From: Paenibacillus polymyxa
Lineage (GTDB): Bacteria; Bacillota; Bacilli; Paenibacillales; Paenibacillaceae
DNA length: 64,000 nt
NCBI RefSeq assembly: GCF_018614975.1
Contig: NZ_JAGGNR010000012.1
Coordinates: 248,001-312,000, forward strand
Direction: 5' to 3'
Part shown: positions 27,123-35,097 of the stretch, piece after piece
Layout of the letters: each line of letters starts with the position of its first letter
Position numbering within the stretch: the first letter of the stretch is position 1
Notes under the pieces: generated by a model
Seen by the model: only the letters and a program-made list of their open reading frames with translations
Databases searched by the model: none
Told to the model about the DNA's origin: nothing
Program-made: the position numbers and the translations under genes

Positions 27123-27890
27123 ATGAAACTGAACGTAGAAAATGTATCCATCTCTGTGCTGAACACGGACATCATCAAGGATATTTCATTACAGGTGAAC
27201 GGTAAACAGTTCGTTGGACTGATCGGACCCAATGGTTGTGGCAAGTCAACGCTGCTCAAGAGCATCTATAAAGTGATCAAACCGCAGCAAGGTAAGGTTT
27301 TTCTGGATAATACCGATATTCTCAAATCCAGTCCAAAGCTTGTTTCCAGACACATGGGCGTTGTTGGCCAGTTTAATGAACTGAGCTTTGATTTTACAGT
27401 GCGTGAGATGGTCATGATGGGCCGTACCCCGCATAAAAAAATGCTGGAGACGGATAATGAACGGGATCACGAAATCGTCGAGCAGGCTCTGGAGAAAGTA
27501 CATCTGACTGGACATGCAGACCGCAATTACGTGTCTCTGTCTGGTGGAGAGAAACAGCGTGTGGTATTGGCGCGTGTCTTGGCACAGCAACCCCAATTTC
27601 TGATCCTGGACGAGCCAACGAACCATTTGGACATTAAATACCAGCTTCAGATTCTAAATATTGTCCGTGGACTCGGCATTGGCATATTGGCAGCGCTGCA
27701 TGATCTCGAACTCGCCGCAGAATATTGCGATTATCTCTATGTGGTGAAAAAGGGCCAGATTGTGGTCCATGGCAAACCGGCTGATATTCTGACTCGCGAG
27801 ATGATTGGTGAGGTATTTGATGTCGATTGTGAAATCTATACAAATCCGGTTACGGGCGGCCTGGGCATCGCTTACCTGAGTACACGGTGA
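27123..27890 (+). CDS. iron-siderophore ABC transporter ATP-binding protein (FecE-like)
   Basis: A 255-residue ABC ATPase with GPNGCGKST (Walker A), a Q-loop at VVGQ, the signature LSGGEKQR, FLILDEPTNHLD (Walker B) and the switch histidine in ALHDLELA. The segment following Walker B matches the siderophore/cobalamin importer branch. GGAGG lies 8 bases before the ATG. With the permease it forms a complete motor, but the local binding protein is truncated, so it needs a binding protein from another locus. A terminator follows. Confidence 0.9.
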   Translation: MKLNVENVSISVLNTDIIKDISLQVNGKQFVGLIGPNGCGKSTLLKSIYKVIKPQQGKVFLDNTDILKSSPKLVSRHMGVVGQFNELSFDFTVREMVMMGRTPHKKMLETDNERDHEIVEQALEKVHLTGHADRNYVSLSGGEKQRVVLARVLAQQPQFLILDEPTNHLDIKYQLQILNIVRGLGIGILAALHDLELAAEYCDYLYVVKKGQIVVHGKPADILTREMIGEVFDVDCEIYTNPVTGGLGIAYLSTR

Positions 27891-27956
27891 TTGGGACTAT
27901 ATCTTTGTTTGGATGACGTGGAGAAATCTTTCGAAATAATCAATTGAAGTGAACAT

Positions 27957-28015
27957 AGACCGTACCTGTTGGAGCGATGTTGTTGAGTGCTCACAGGGCC
28001 GGTCTTTTGTTTTTT
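27957..28015 (+). terminator. terminator of the iron-uptake operon
   Basis: AGACCG with CGGTCT, and further in CCTGT with ACAGG, separated by a 2-by-2 internal loop. The tail is TTTGTTTTTT. Confidence 0.7.
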
Positions 28016-28034
28016 AGGTGGGGGTAGGGAGCAC

Positions 28035-28670
28035 CTATTGAAGCTTAGGATCAACGGGATGAGCATGTGCACCTTTGCTGACTTCTCGGAAAATATCTGA
28101 GGAGTTATCGCTATGCGTTGAAGACTTACTGCTGTTGTCTTGTTGTTTGGGGTGCTCTCCCGTTACCGGGCTACTACCTGTAATTGCATAACTTCGCAGT
28201 ATCTCTTCCAGATCTCCAACCGTCACGGGACGAGCATGTCGTTTCAGGACATAACCGAGTTGACCATTGGGTTCCACCGTTGCCGTCTCCAGATCGTCTA
28301 CACTTGTAATTCCGTTCTGTCGCATATGCATCTCGAGCTGATCCATCGTATAACGCATACGTTTCAGATTGGGTATAATGACCTTTCCGTCCTCTACCAC
28401 GATTTTGGAACTGCCACTCATTAATCGTTCAAAAATATTAAACTTCAATTGCAGTTGTTCCACCACAAGTAATGTCACAATGAATACCGATGCTGATCCA
28501 ATCGCTTTGCCAAGCTCATGATTTGCGATGGGCTGTACAATCGTTGTTCCGATGGAGATCATGATGACCGTTGTGGCGACACTCATCTGTGAGATCGACT
28601 TGCGTCCTGCAATTCGCAGCAGAAGCATGCCGATAAGTACAAGTAAAACAGATTTCCATATCCAGTCCAT
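28035..28670 (-). CDS. DUF421 (YetF-like) membrane protein
   Basis: This 211-residue protein has two to three N-terminal membrane segments (WKSVLLVLIGMLLLRIAG and two further) followed by a soluble domain, as in DUF421/YetF proteins. GRKSISQMSVATTVIMISIGTTIVQPI is a typical family stretch, and KIVVEDGKVIIPNLKRMRYTMDQLEMHMR is the conserved start of the cytosolic domain. The last 35 residues are low-complexity and Ser/His-rich. Function is unknown; some members are spore or envelope related. I place the start at the ATG at 28670 behind AAAGGAA. A much longer open frame reaches 28916 but lacks family similarity. Confidence 0.78.
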   Translation of the reverse strand: MDWIWKSVLLVLIGMLLLRIAGRKSISQMSVATTVIMISIGTTIVQPIANHELGKAIGSASVFIVTLLVVEQLQLKFNIFERLMSGSSKIVVEDGKVIIPNLKRMRYTMDQLEMHMRQNGITSVDDLETATVEPNGQLGYVLKRHARPVTVGDLEEILRSYAITGSSPVTGEHPKQQDNSSKSSTHSDNSSDIFREVSKGAHAHPVDPKLQ

Positions 28671-28826
28671 AAGTTTTATTCCTTTCCTAGTCCAGTATGC
28701 TCTTTGCTTCTTAGGCTGTTCTGGAGTTGGAGTAATTATACAATTGGCTAAATCCATAGCTTTCCTTCCTCCCACCGGATGGATTACAATAGGGTACTGA
28801 TGAAGTGAACAAAGGAGCGGGTCACA

Positions 28827-29480
28827 GTGGCAAAACAGAAATACTATGTTGTCTGGGAAGGCAAGAAACCTGGTGTGTATAACACATGGGCAGATTGCAA
28901 AGCACAGACGGATCATTATACAGGAGCAAAATATAAATCCTATGAGTCCAAAGCAGCCGCAGAAGAAGCGTATCGTGCTGGGTGGAAAGGGAACTGGGGT
29001 TCAAGTGCAGGCGGAGCGTCGAAAACGAAGTCGGCTGGTAGCGGAAGAAGCGCCGGCATGGAAACGTCGGAGGAAGTGGATTACGACAGCATCTCTGTTG
29101 ATGTGGGTACACGCGGTAACCCCGGACCTGTAGAATACAAAGGGGTAGACACCCGCACCGGTGAGATTATTTTCTCTGTTGGACCGATCTCCAAAGGTAC
29201 GAACAATCTGGGCGAATTCCTGGCCATTGTACATGCCCTTGCACATTTGAAAAAAGAAGGCAGTACCAAAACGGTGTATACCGACTCGGTCAATGCCATG
29301 AAATGGCTAAAGCAGAAAAAAGTAGCCACAACGTTACCAAGAGACAACTCCACGGAAGAAATCTGGCTGATGATTGATCGTGCGGAGCAGTGGCTCCAGA
29401 CAAATACGTACAGCAATAAAGTGCTAAAATGGCAGACCAAACAGTGGGGCGAAATCAAGGCGGATTACGGCCGGAAGTAA
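28827..29480 (+). CDS. rnhA: ribonuclease H1 with N-terminal hybrid-binding domain
   Basis: A 217-residue enzyme that cuts RNA in RNA-DNA hybrids. Residues 4-50 (KYYVVWEGKKPGVYNTWADCKAQ) are the small hybrid-binding (viroplasmin-like) domain. The catalytic domain from about 82 holds the acidic residues in SVDVGTRGNPG, NNLGEFLAIVHAL and VYTDSVNAMKW. It closely resembles Bacillus halodurans RNase H1, including the end KWGEIKADYGRK-like sequence. The start is a GTG behind AAAGGAG. It is a single gene. Confidence 0.92.
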   Translation: MAKQKYYVVWEGKKPGVYNTWADCKAQTDHYTGAKYKSYESKAAAEEAYRAGWKGNWGSSAGGASKTKSAGSGRSAGMETSEEVDYDSISVDVGTRGNPGPVEYKGVDTRTGEIIFSVGPISKGTNNLGEFLAIVHALAHLKKEGSTKTVYTDSVNAMKWLKQKKVATTLPRDNSTEEIWLMIDRAEQWLQTNTYSNKVLKWQTKQWGEIKADYGRK

Positions 29481-29587
29481 TTATATTTTTTTTAGATGAG
29501 CCCTTTATTTCTGGTCTATTAGAATCGTTATTTACAATTTCCAGTTTCCGCTCTATAATCATCTGAATATGATTAGTTAAACATATG

Positions 29588-29626
29588 GAGGAGCCTGTCA
29601 TCTGCAGGCCCTCTTTATCTTTTTGG
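29588..29626 (+). terminator. possible terminator upstream of the hydrolase gene
   Basis: GCCTG (29593-29597) pairs with CAGGC (29605-29609), with outer GGAG/CTCT-type pairing and a T-rich stretch after it. It would end rnhA transcription, although it is about 110 bases beyond the stop codon. Confidence 0.45.
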
Positions 29627-29690
29627 TCCATTGATTAGCAAGTCCATTTACTAGAATCAGTTATTTTGAGTATATATGCAGGAGGCAGAC

Positions 29691-30560
29691 ATGGGTTCCA
29701 TTTATAGAAGTGAAGAAGGCAAGAGCAGCATACTTGAAGAGTATGAGATTTATTTGAACGAGTTGGGTGAGGAATTTACTCGGGAGTATGTAGAGACGCG
29801 TTTTGGCAAGACGCATGTTTTACTGACGGGTCCTCAAGATGGCAAGCCGTTATTTATTCTCCAGGGCGGGAATTGTGTGAATCCGATGACGTTGTCCTGG
29901 TTCTCTTCTTTATTTAAAGAATACCGGATAATTGCTCCTGATACGATTGGTCATCCCGGTTATAGTGAGGAAGCCAGCATCTCGACACGGTTTGATAGTT
30001 TGGCATTATGGGTATCGGATCTGTTAGATCACTATGATATTGAAAAGAGTGCGTTTATCGGTCCATCGTTTGGAGGAGGCATTATCCTCAGACTGGCTAC
30101 CTATATTCCGGAACGCATCTCGTGTGCCGTATTGGTTGCTCCTGCGGGTCTTGCGGTCAATTCCAAAATTAAAACAGCTCAGGATATCACGCTGCCGCTC
30201 GTCAAGTATCGGATGACGTCTTCACCATCTTCTTTGCAAAAAATTACGGACACGATGTCGTGCAACTGCATGAAAGAAATGGATAAAAACATTATCGGTA
30301 AACTTTTTAAATACGTCAGTATAGATCAGGATCTGCCCAAGCTCACGGAGCGGGAAGAACTGGTGAACTATACGTCTCCAACCTTGTTATTGGTAGGGGA
30401 GAAGGATGTCTTTTTCCCTGCGGATAAGTGTATTGAACGGGCTCAAAAGATTATTACGAATGTGCAAGCCATCAAGTATGATACAGGGCATTTTCCTTCA
30501 CAGGACGTATTGGGGCAGATGAACGAGGAAATCGGGCGATTTTTACAGAAGAATTATTAA
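29691..30560 (+). CDS. alpha/beta hydrolase
   Basis: A 289-residue cytosolic protein of the alpha/beta-hydrolase fold. ILQGGNCVNPMTLSWF is the oxyanion strand-loop, IGPSFGGGIIL holds the nucleophilic serine (GxSxG), LLLVGEKDVFFP the acid strand, and YDTGHFPSQD the catalytic histidine. Substrate cannot be inferred. The ATG at 29691 follows AGGAGG by 6 bases; an in-frame ATG at 29676 overlaps that site. It is a single gene, followed by about 300 AT-rich bases. Confidence 0.8.
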   Translation: MGSIYRSEEGKSSILEEYEIYLNELGEEFTREYVETRFGKTHVLLTGPQDGKPLFILQGGNCVNPMTLSWFSSLFKEYRIIAPDTIGHPGYSEEASISTRFDSLALWVSDLLDHYDIEKSAFIGPSFGGGIILRLATYIPERISCAVLVAPAGLAVNSKIKTAQDITLPLVKYRMTSSPSSLQKITDTMSCNCMKEMDKNIIGKLFKYVSIDQDLPKLTEREELVNYTSPTLLLVGEKDVFFPADKCIERAQKIITNVQAIKYDTGHFPSQDVLGQMNEEIGRFLQKNY

Positions 30561-30748
30561 ATCAAGTTGCAATTGAAGGATGAGAAATGTTTTTCTCCAG
30601 TTTAATAAAGTAATTACATCCATCTGTCGATAATCTATATAAGAGAATGCTTTTCTTCTATAGAATAGTGTGGATAGGGATTAGCAGTAGATCGTAGAAG
30701 GCTTGTTATCATTAATATTTAAATATTTCGCGTTAAGGTGTTTCAAAT

Positions 30749-30812
30749 TGCATCATTTGGTTTATATAGATGGTTGGCGATGAATTGCTGACTGGTTAAA
30801 CCAAATGATGCA
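30749..30812. repeat. 16-bp perfect inverted repeat upstream of the kinase gene
   Basis: TGCATCATTTGGTTTA (30749-30764) and TAAACCAAATGATGCA (30797-30812) are exact reverse complements with 32 bases between them. Outer AAAT/ATTT pairing continues past a 1-base bulge. It ends 47 bases before the kinase ATG, within a 299-base gap without other genes. There is no T-tail, so it is more likely an operator or leader structure than a terminator. Confidence 0.75.
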
Positions 30813-30859
30813 TTTACGCGGAAAGTCTTCCGATTGACAAGGTTGAAAAGAGGTCTGTT

Positions 30860-31855
30860 ATGAGAAAAGACAATTGCAAAATGGCATTGCAGCGCAATGT
30901 GATTATAAATGATACATATCAGGTAAGACAGGTATTAGCCAGCAGTGAGTTGGCTATTGTATATGCAGGGCGAGATCGTAACACGGGTGCCAAAGTAGCC
31001 ATTAAGGAATTTTTCCCGCAGAGACTGGCTGAACGCCAGGCAGACAAGCGGGGAGTGTTCTGCTCTTCACGAGGATACGGTGGGCAATATCAGGAGTTAC
31101 TGGCTGCATTTCTGCTCGAAGGTGAACTGTTATCAAAACTGGATCATCCTCATATTGTTTCGTATTTGGATCATCTTGAAGCGAATGGTACGGGGTATCT
31201 GGTTATGGAATACTGTACGGGAATCACATTGACCGAGTATCTGAATGAACACAACCATGCGCTTGATGCTGCCTTCATAACGGAGACGTTGCTTCCACTG
31301 GTGGATACATTGGATTACATACATAAGCAAGGCATTCTTCACCGGGATGTGAAACCTTCCAACATTATGGTTATGGAGGATGGTACACCCAAACTTCTGG
31401 ATTTCGGCTCAGCTACCCGTTGGCCTATGCAATCCGGAGAGAAACAGGTGATATTTACATCGGCAGGTTATTCTCCGCTAGAGTTCTATTCGGAGAAATC
31501 CAGCCAGGGACCGATGTCGGACATCTATAGTTTGGCAGCTCTGCTCCATTATTGGACATGCGGGCAACCCCCTATGGACGTGAAACAGCGGTTGTTCCAG
31601 GATGAATTGCCATCTGTTCGCTCACATAATGAGTATGTGAATCCTTGGCTCGCTCGTGTTATTCATTGGGGGCTCATGGTTCGTTCCGAGAAACGCTGTG
31701 CCTCTTTAGCTTGGGTCAGAAGCTCGTTGCGGGTTCAAGCCTGGGTATGGAAAGTGCGTAAACCTGGAACGGTGGAATGGTCTTTGGCCGAGAATGAACA
31801 TACGCAGGTCTATGAAGTGGAGTCGAAAAACAACATGAAACGGCTTGAGTTATAA
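30860..31855 (+). CDS. Hanks-type Ser/Thr protein kinase, soluble
   Basis: A 331-residue kinase. Seen in order are a glycine-poor P-loop region, AIKEFFPQ with the ATP-binding lysine, EGELLSKLDHPHIV, the catalytic loop LHRDVKPSNIMV, LLDFGSA (DFG), and SDIYSLAALLHYWTCGQPP of the C-lobe. All catalytic residues are present, so it should be active. There is no membrane segment and no PASTA domain, unlike PrkC; it is a cytosolic orphan kinase. AGAGG lies 7 bases before the ATG, and a long inverted repeat lies upstream. No phosphatase or FHA gene is beside it. Confidence 0.85.
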   Translation: MRKDNCKMALQRNVIINDTYQVRQVLASSELAIVYAGRDRNTGAKVAIKEFFPQRLAERQADKRGVFCSSRGYGGQYQELLAAFLLEGELLSKLDHPHIVSYLDHLEANGTGYLVMEYCTGITLTEYLNEHNHALDAAFITETLLPLVDTLDYIHKQGILHRDVKPSNIMVMEDGTPKLLDFGSATRWPMQSGEKQVIFTSAGYSPLEFYSEKSSQGPMSDIYSLAALLHYWTCGQPPMDVKQRLFQDELPSVRSHNEYVNPWLARVIHWGLMVRSEKRCASLAWVRSSLRVQAWVWKVRKPGTVEWSLAENEHTQVYEVESKNNMKRLEL

Positions 31856-31900
31856 CACCTCTTTTATAAATTGATATGCTAGATGAGCATATTCGTACAA

Positions 31901-31946
31901 AAAAATAAACCAAGTCGACTTGTAAATGAGGAGATTTGGTTTTTTT
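31901..31946. terminator. terminator of the kinase gene
   Basis: A-rich tract, AAACCAA, a 22-base loop containing AAGTCGACTT, then TTGGTTT and further T. Confidence 0.65.
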
Positions 31947-32043
31947 ATGATGGATTTGAAACGAATACCCCAACTCCGATACAATATTCTCATAGAGTCT
32001 GAGAGAATGGAGCAAATACGGTGCAGAAATGGAGAAAACCAAT

Positions 32044-32484
32044 ATGACTGAATTTATCAACGCTGACGATATTAATGACGTAATTCTGGCTGCGGCAGCA
32101 AACGAGCTGGAGCAGATGGTGGACAAAATGTGTGAGCTGATTGGCACGCCTTTGGAACAGACGACAGAACTGGAGCGTCAGGTCATGGCTGCTTTTGGTT
32201 TTGGCGCGGTGTATGGTATCACTCATCGGGATCAGCTAGCGGAGCCGCAGGCCCATGCCTTGAGCATTCGGATGCTGATTAAACCGTTTAATTACAGTGA
32301 GCAGCAGGCGGTTGATTTTGCGGATGATCTGATTCGGGTGGCGTCCGATCGTGAGGTTCATCCGGTGATGAATACGATTATCCAACGTGGGATTGATGGA
32401 CACCGCCAATTCAATCAGGAAGACGATGAAGGATTGGAACGTAACATTCAGGAGATTCTAACAGCAGTTCAATCGCAAAAATAG
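32044..32484 (+). CDS. small cytosolic protein, possibly Imm48-like immunity protein
   Basis: 146 residues, acidic, largely helical, no signal or membrane segment. ALSIRMLIKPFNYSEQQAVDFADDLI followed by HPVMNTIIQRGIDGHRQF resembles, from memory, the Imm48 family of predicted toxin-immunity proteins; I could not check this. No toxin gene is next to it. I place the start at 32044, with GGAGAA 8 bases upstream; an ATG five codons earlier has no site. A degraded kptA gene follows. Confidence 0.55.
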   Translation: MTEFINADDINDVILAAAANELEQMVDKMCELIGTPLEQTTELERQVMAAFGFGAVYGITHRDQLAEPQAHALSIRMLIKPFNYSEQQAVDFADDLIRVASDREVHPVMNTIIQRGIDGHRQFNQEDDEGLERNIQEILTAVQSQK

Positions 32485-32506
32485 ACGGTTTTATTAGATG
32501 TGGGAG

Positions 32507-32662
32507 ATGATTGAATTGGATCTGATGAAATTAAGCAAGGAACTCTCATACGCTTTGCGACATGCACCATGGGAGTATGAGCTGGAACTGGACGAAGAGG
32601 GTTGGGTGGAAATCTCGCAATTGCTGGTGGCTTTACATGAAAGTCCGCAGTGGAAGCCATGA
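32507..32662 (+). pseudogene. N-terminal fragment of a KptA/Tpt1 RNA 2'-phosphotransferase
   Basis: The 51-residue frame contains LMKLSKELSYALRHAPWEYELELDEEGWVEISQLL, which fits the N-terminal winged helix of KptA/Tpt1 (typical LSKxLSxxLRHxP...LDxxGW). Members are about 180 residues. Here the frame stops after SPQWKP and a terminator follows at once, so the NAD-binding catalytic part is gone. The start is uncertain (32507 or 32525). Confidence 0.7.
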
Positions 32663-32690
32663 CCCCTGAGCAATGAGCGATGAACCGCAA

Positions 32691-32729
32691 AAAAAGGGAC
32701 GCATCCAACATCCGTTGGTGTGTCCCTTT
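32691..32729. terminator. bidirectional terminator
   Basis: AAAGGGACGCATCCAAC pairs with GTTGGTGTGTCCCTTT with few mismatches across ATCC. It has an A-run on the left and a T-rich right end, between convergent units. Confidence 0.8.
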
Positions 32730-32743
32730 CTCATATTCAAAAC

Positions 32744-33601
32744 TTACTTGCCGACAATCGCTTTAATACCTTCGCTAAGTGGCTGAGCTGGACGGCCAAG
32801 CAATTTCTCTAAAGTATCACTCTCTACAGCCAATGCGCCTTCACGGATGGCACCTTGCATATCAACGAGCATCGATACGACAAAGTCCGGTAGACCTGCA
32901 CCTTTCATGATGTCAGCATAAGCCGCATCGTCCACGTTTTGCACGTTGATTTCCTGTCCAAGCACTTCACCAACAATGGCAGCCAGTTCAGCTTGCGTGC
33001 GTAGTTTGCCGGACAATTCATATACGGTATTTTCATGTCCTTCACCTGCGAGTACAGCTGCAGCAGCATGGGCATAGTCACTGCGGGTAGCCCAGCCTAC
33101 TTGGCTGTTGTTGGTGGCATGAACCCAAGGTGCGCCTTGCGTAGCTGCTTGCACACTGCCTGCTTCATTTTCCAGGTACCAGTTGTTGCGCAGGAAGGAA
33201 TACGGAATGCCGGATTCACGAATCGCTTTTTCTGTAGCGCGGTGAACTTCCGCCAGGGAAAGGGTGTTTTTCTCTGCATTCACAACGCTTGTATAAGCGA
33301 TGAAGTTCACGCCTGCGCTCTTGGCAGCGTCAATGGCAGCCTGATGTTGGCGAATCCGCGTTTCGTTGTCACCATCAGTGGAGATGAGCAACAGACGGTC
33401 TACACCGGCAAAAGCTTTCTCCAACGTCTCCGGTTGATCGAAATCACCGTGACGTACGTCAACGCCTTGAGTGCGGAGTCCTTCCGCTTTCTCTGGATTA
33501 CGTACACTTATTGCCAAATCCTTGGCAGAACCCGTTTTTAACAATGCCTCTACGACCAGTGAACCCAATTGACCTGTGGCGCCAGTAACTAAAATTTTCA
33601 T
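32744..33601 (-). CDS. NmrA-like NAD(P)-binding protein (QorB-type quinone reductase)
   Basis: A 285-residue atypical short-chain dehydrogenase. It begins MKILVTGATGQLGSLVVEALL with the GxxGxxG nucleotide-binding motif, followed by RNPEKAEGLRTQGVDVRHGDFDQP, as in NAD(P)H:quinone oxidoreductase QorB and NmrA relatives. YTSVVNAE is the family stretch near the active site. It may reduce quinones or sense NADPH. GGGAGGAAAAG lies before the ATG. The Rrf2-type regulator gene directly upstream on the same strand probably controls it. Confidence 0.85.
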   Translation of the reverse strand: MKILVTGATGQLGSLVVEALLKTGSAKDLAISVRNPEKAEGLRTQGVDVRHGDFDQPETLEKAFAGVDRLLLISTDGDNETRIRQHQAAIDAAKSAGVNFIAYTSVVNAEKNTLSLAEVHRATEKAIRESGIPYSFLRNNWYLENEAGSVQAATQGAPWVHATNNSQVGWATRSDYAHAAAAVLAGEGHENTVYELSGKLRTQAELAAIVGEVLGQEINVQNVDDAAYADIMKGAGLPDFVVSMLVDMQGAIREGALAVESDTLEKLLGRPAQPLSEGIKAIVGK

Positions 33602-33682
33602 CTTCTTTTCCTCCCTAGTGTGAAAAATATAGGTATAGATATAATCGTCTTTGTTATAACAGGTGTGATTACAACGAAAGGG

Positions 33683-33710
33683 TTAAAAAAAGCTCATTAT
33701 GAGCTTTTTT
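33683..33710. terminator. terminator between the Rrf2 and NmrA genes
   Basis: A-run, AGCTCA, a 3-base loop, TGAGCT and a T-run, symmetric and usable in both directions. It overlaps the stop codon of the Rrf2 gene. Confidence 0.75.
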
Positions 33711-34134
33711 ATTCAGAGACATGAATCTGATCCATCATCTGCTGTATGGTTACGCGATTCAAGCGCTGTTCCATGGCTGTCTGAGCCTCAATGAGTTCGG
33801 CACGCAAGGTGTGTTCAATCATGTTGCCGACCGGACATTTCGGATTCGGATGTTTGTGAAAGTTAAACAATTCCCCATCCTCCACCACCTCAAGCGCTCG
33901 ATATACATCAAGAAGGGTAATGTTGGCTGGATCTTTCAACAAGGAAGCACCGCCTACACCGGGTCTGACGTCAATCAGACCAGCCTGTTTCAGCTTGGAC
34001 ATAATCCGCCGAATAATCACGGGATTTGTATTCACACTCTGCGCGATCACATCTCCGGTGCATTCATTGGGCATAACAGCGATCAGGGACAGGGTATGAA
34101 CTGCAATGGAAAAGCGACTACTGATTTGTCTCAT
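33709..34134 (-). CDS. Rrf2 family transcriptional regulator
   Basis: A 141-residue winged-helix regulator: RFSIAVHTLSLIAVM, then the recognition region VIAQSVNTNPVIIRRIMSKLKQAGLIDVRPGVGGASLL. Rrf2 proteins that hold a 2Fe-2S cluster have three cysteines near residue 95-110. This one has only CPVG, with one further Cys in the N-terminal half, so a cluster is unlikely and it resembles the YwnA type. A perfect palindrome 16 bases upstream of the start codon is its likely operator. It is oriented toward the NmrA-like gene. Confidence 0.88.
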   Translation of the reverse strand: MRQISSRFSIAVHTLSLIAVMPNECTGDVIAQSVNTNPVIIRRIMSKLKQAGLIDVRPGVGGASLLKDPANITLLDVYRALEVVEDGELFNFHKHPNPKCPVGNMIEHTLRAELIEAQTAMEQRLNRVTIQQMMDQIHVSE

Positions 34135-34150
34135 GGAATAATCACCACCG

Positions 34151-34171
34151 TTGTAACTATGATAGTTACAA
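34151..34171. promoter_or_regulatory. palindromic operator of the Rrf2 regulator
   Basis: TTGTAACTAT, one central G, and ATAGTTACAA form a perfect 10-1-10 palindrome 16 bases upstream of the Rrf2 start codon. This position suits autorepression. A weaker relative, TTGTTATAAC with GATTACAA, lies near 33651-33674 in front of the NmrA-like gene. Confidence 0.75.
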
Positions 34172-34458
34172 AGTGAATGGTTGTCAATTCTTTTATATCA
34201 AATGTGAATTGATAGTTGCTGTTATCCTGTAATCGTAGATGATCAAACAGATGATAATTGAATTATCCCATTTGTCAAATAAATGAGTTGTGGTTCTTTT
34301 GAAGCGTTAAAAAAGAAGTAGGATTCAAACTGTTTAATGTAATATTAGGGCTAAATTCCTATTATTTTCAAGTTAAATGGAACTATATGGTTTTCTTGTT
34401 TGCGTACAGAAGAATAAAAATGATAAAAGCTTCGACAAAATAGAAAATTATGTATGAA

Positions 34459-34486
34459 TTGACAAATGTAAAAGCGGTTATATAAT
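34459..34486 (+). promoter_or_regulatory. consensus sigma-A promoter of the biosynthetic cluster
   Basis: TTGACA (34459-34464) and TATAAT (34481-34486) match both consensus hexamers exactly, with a 16-base spacer. The predicted transcript start is about 65 bases before the first cluster gene. The remaining bases between 34172 and 34557 show no other feature. Confidence 0.8.
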
Positions 34487-34557
34487 GTGTTTATCTACAA
34501 GATTGTACATTTAGTTACAAATGATTCCAAATAACAAACGGCGGGAGTGGGACAGAC

Positions 34558-35034
34558 ATGTGGTTTTTGGTTCTATGGTTGTTAGGTCTAATTTCAGGGG
34601 GAGTACACCTATATGTGTTAGGTTTTCCCGGGGAAATGAGCGAGATTAGCAGAGTATTGCTGCTTCATCAGTTTGTGGTTACGTTTGGATTGGTTGGAGT
34701 CATTGGTTATGTTGTCAACATTGCGAGAGCGGATCAGACAGCTAAAATGTTAGGATGGCCTGGTGGACCGTTTCAGGTTAAATACGGGTTTTCCCAGGTA
34801 GGGCTTGGAGTTATGGGGATTATGGCCATCTGGTTCCAGGGGAACTTTTGGGTGGGTGTATTGGTAACGATGTACATATACGGATTAAGTGGTCTTTGGT
34901 CACATACTTATGTCATGATTAAAAATCGCAAGGCAGATGGAGACAGTATTGGGAATCTCATTATGGATGTGGTGTATCAAACGTTTATCACGGTTCTCTC
35001 CGTATTGGCTGGCGGAATCTGGGTAATGCACTAA
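34558..35034 (+). CDS. four-helix membrane protein, first gene of the cluster
   Basis: A 158-residue protein with about four to five hydrophobic segments, beginning MWFLVLWLLGLISGGVHLYVLGFPG; further ones are LLHQFVVTFGLVGVIGYVV, VGLGVMGIMAIWF and FITVLSVLAGGIWV. It resembles small uncharacterised bacterial membrane proteins; I do not assign a family. It lies alone between the cluster promoter and the giant synthase gene with only a 63-base gap and no terminator. It may be carried with the cluster as an immunity or transport accessory, but nothing proves this. Confidence 0.7.
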   Translation: MWFLVLWLLGLISGGVHLYVLGFPGEMSEISRVLLLHQFVVTFGLVGVIGYVVNIARADQTAKMLGWPGGPFQVKYGFSQVGLGVMGIMAIWFQGNFWVGVLVTMYIYGLSGLWSHTYVMIKNRKADGDSIGNLIMDVVYQTFITVLSVLAGGIWVMH

Positions 35035-35097
35035 GCTGTAATTGATTTTTTGCCTTACACAGCTTGAATCTCAATTAAACGATGAGGTGTGGTCGTG

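Noticed and set aside
28671..28916. Upstream extension of the DUF421 frame
   Set aside because: Family similarity starts at MDWIWKSVLL, which has its own AAAGGAA site.
35033..35065. 7-bp hairpin (AAGCTGT/ACAGCTT) between the membrane-protein gene and the NRPS-PKS gene
   Set aside because: Long loop, weak stem and no T-run, so neither a terminator nor a convincing attenuator.
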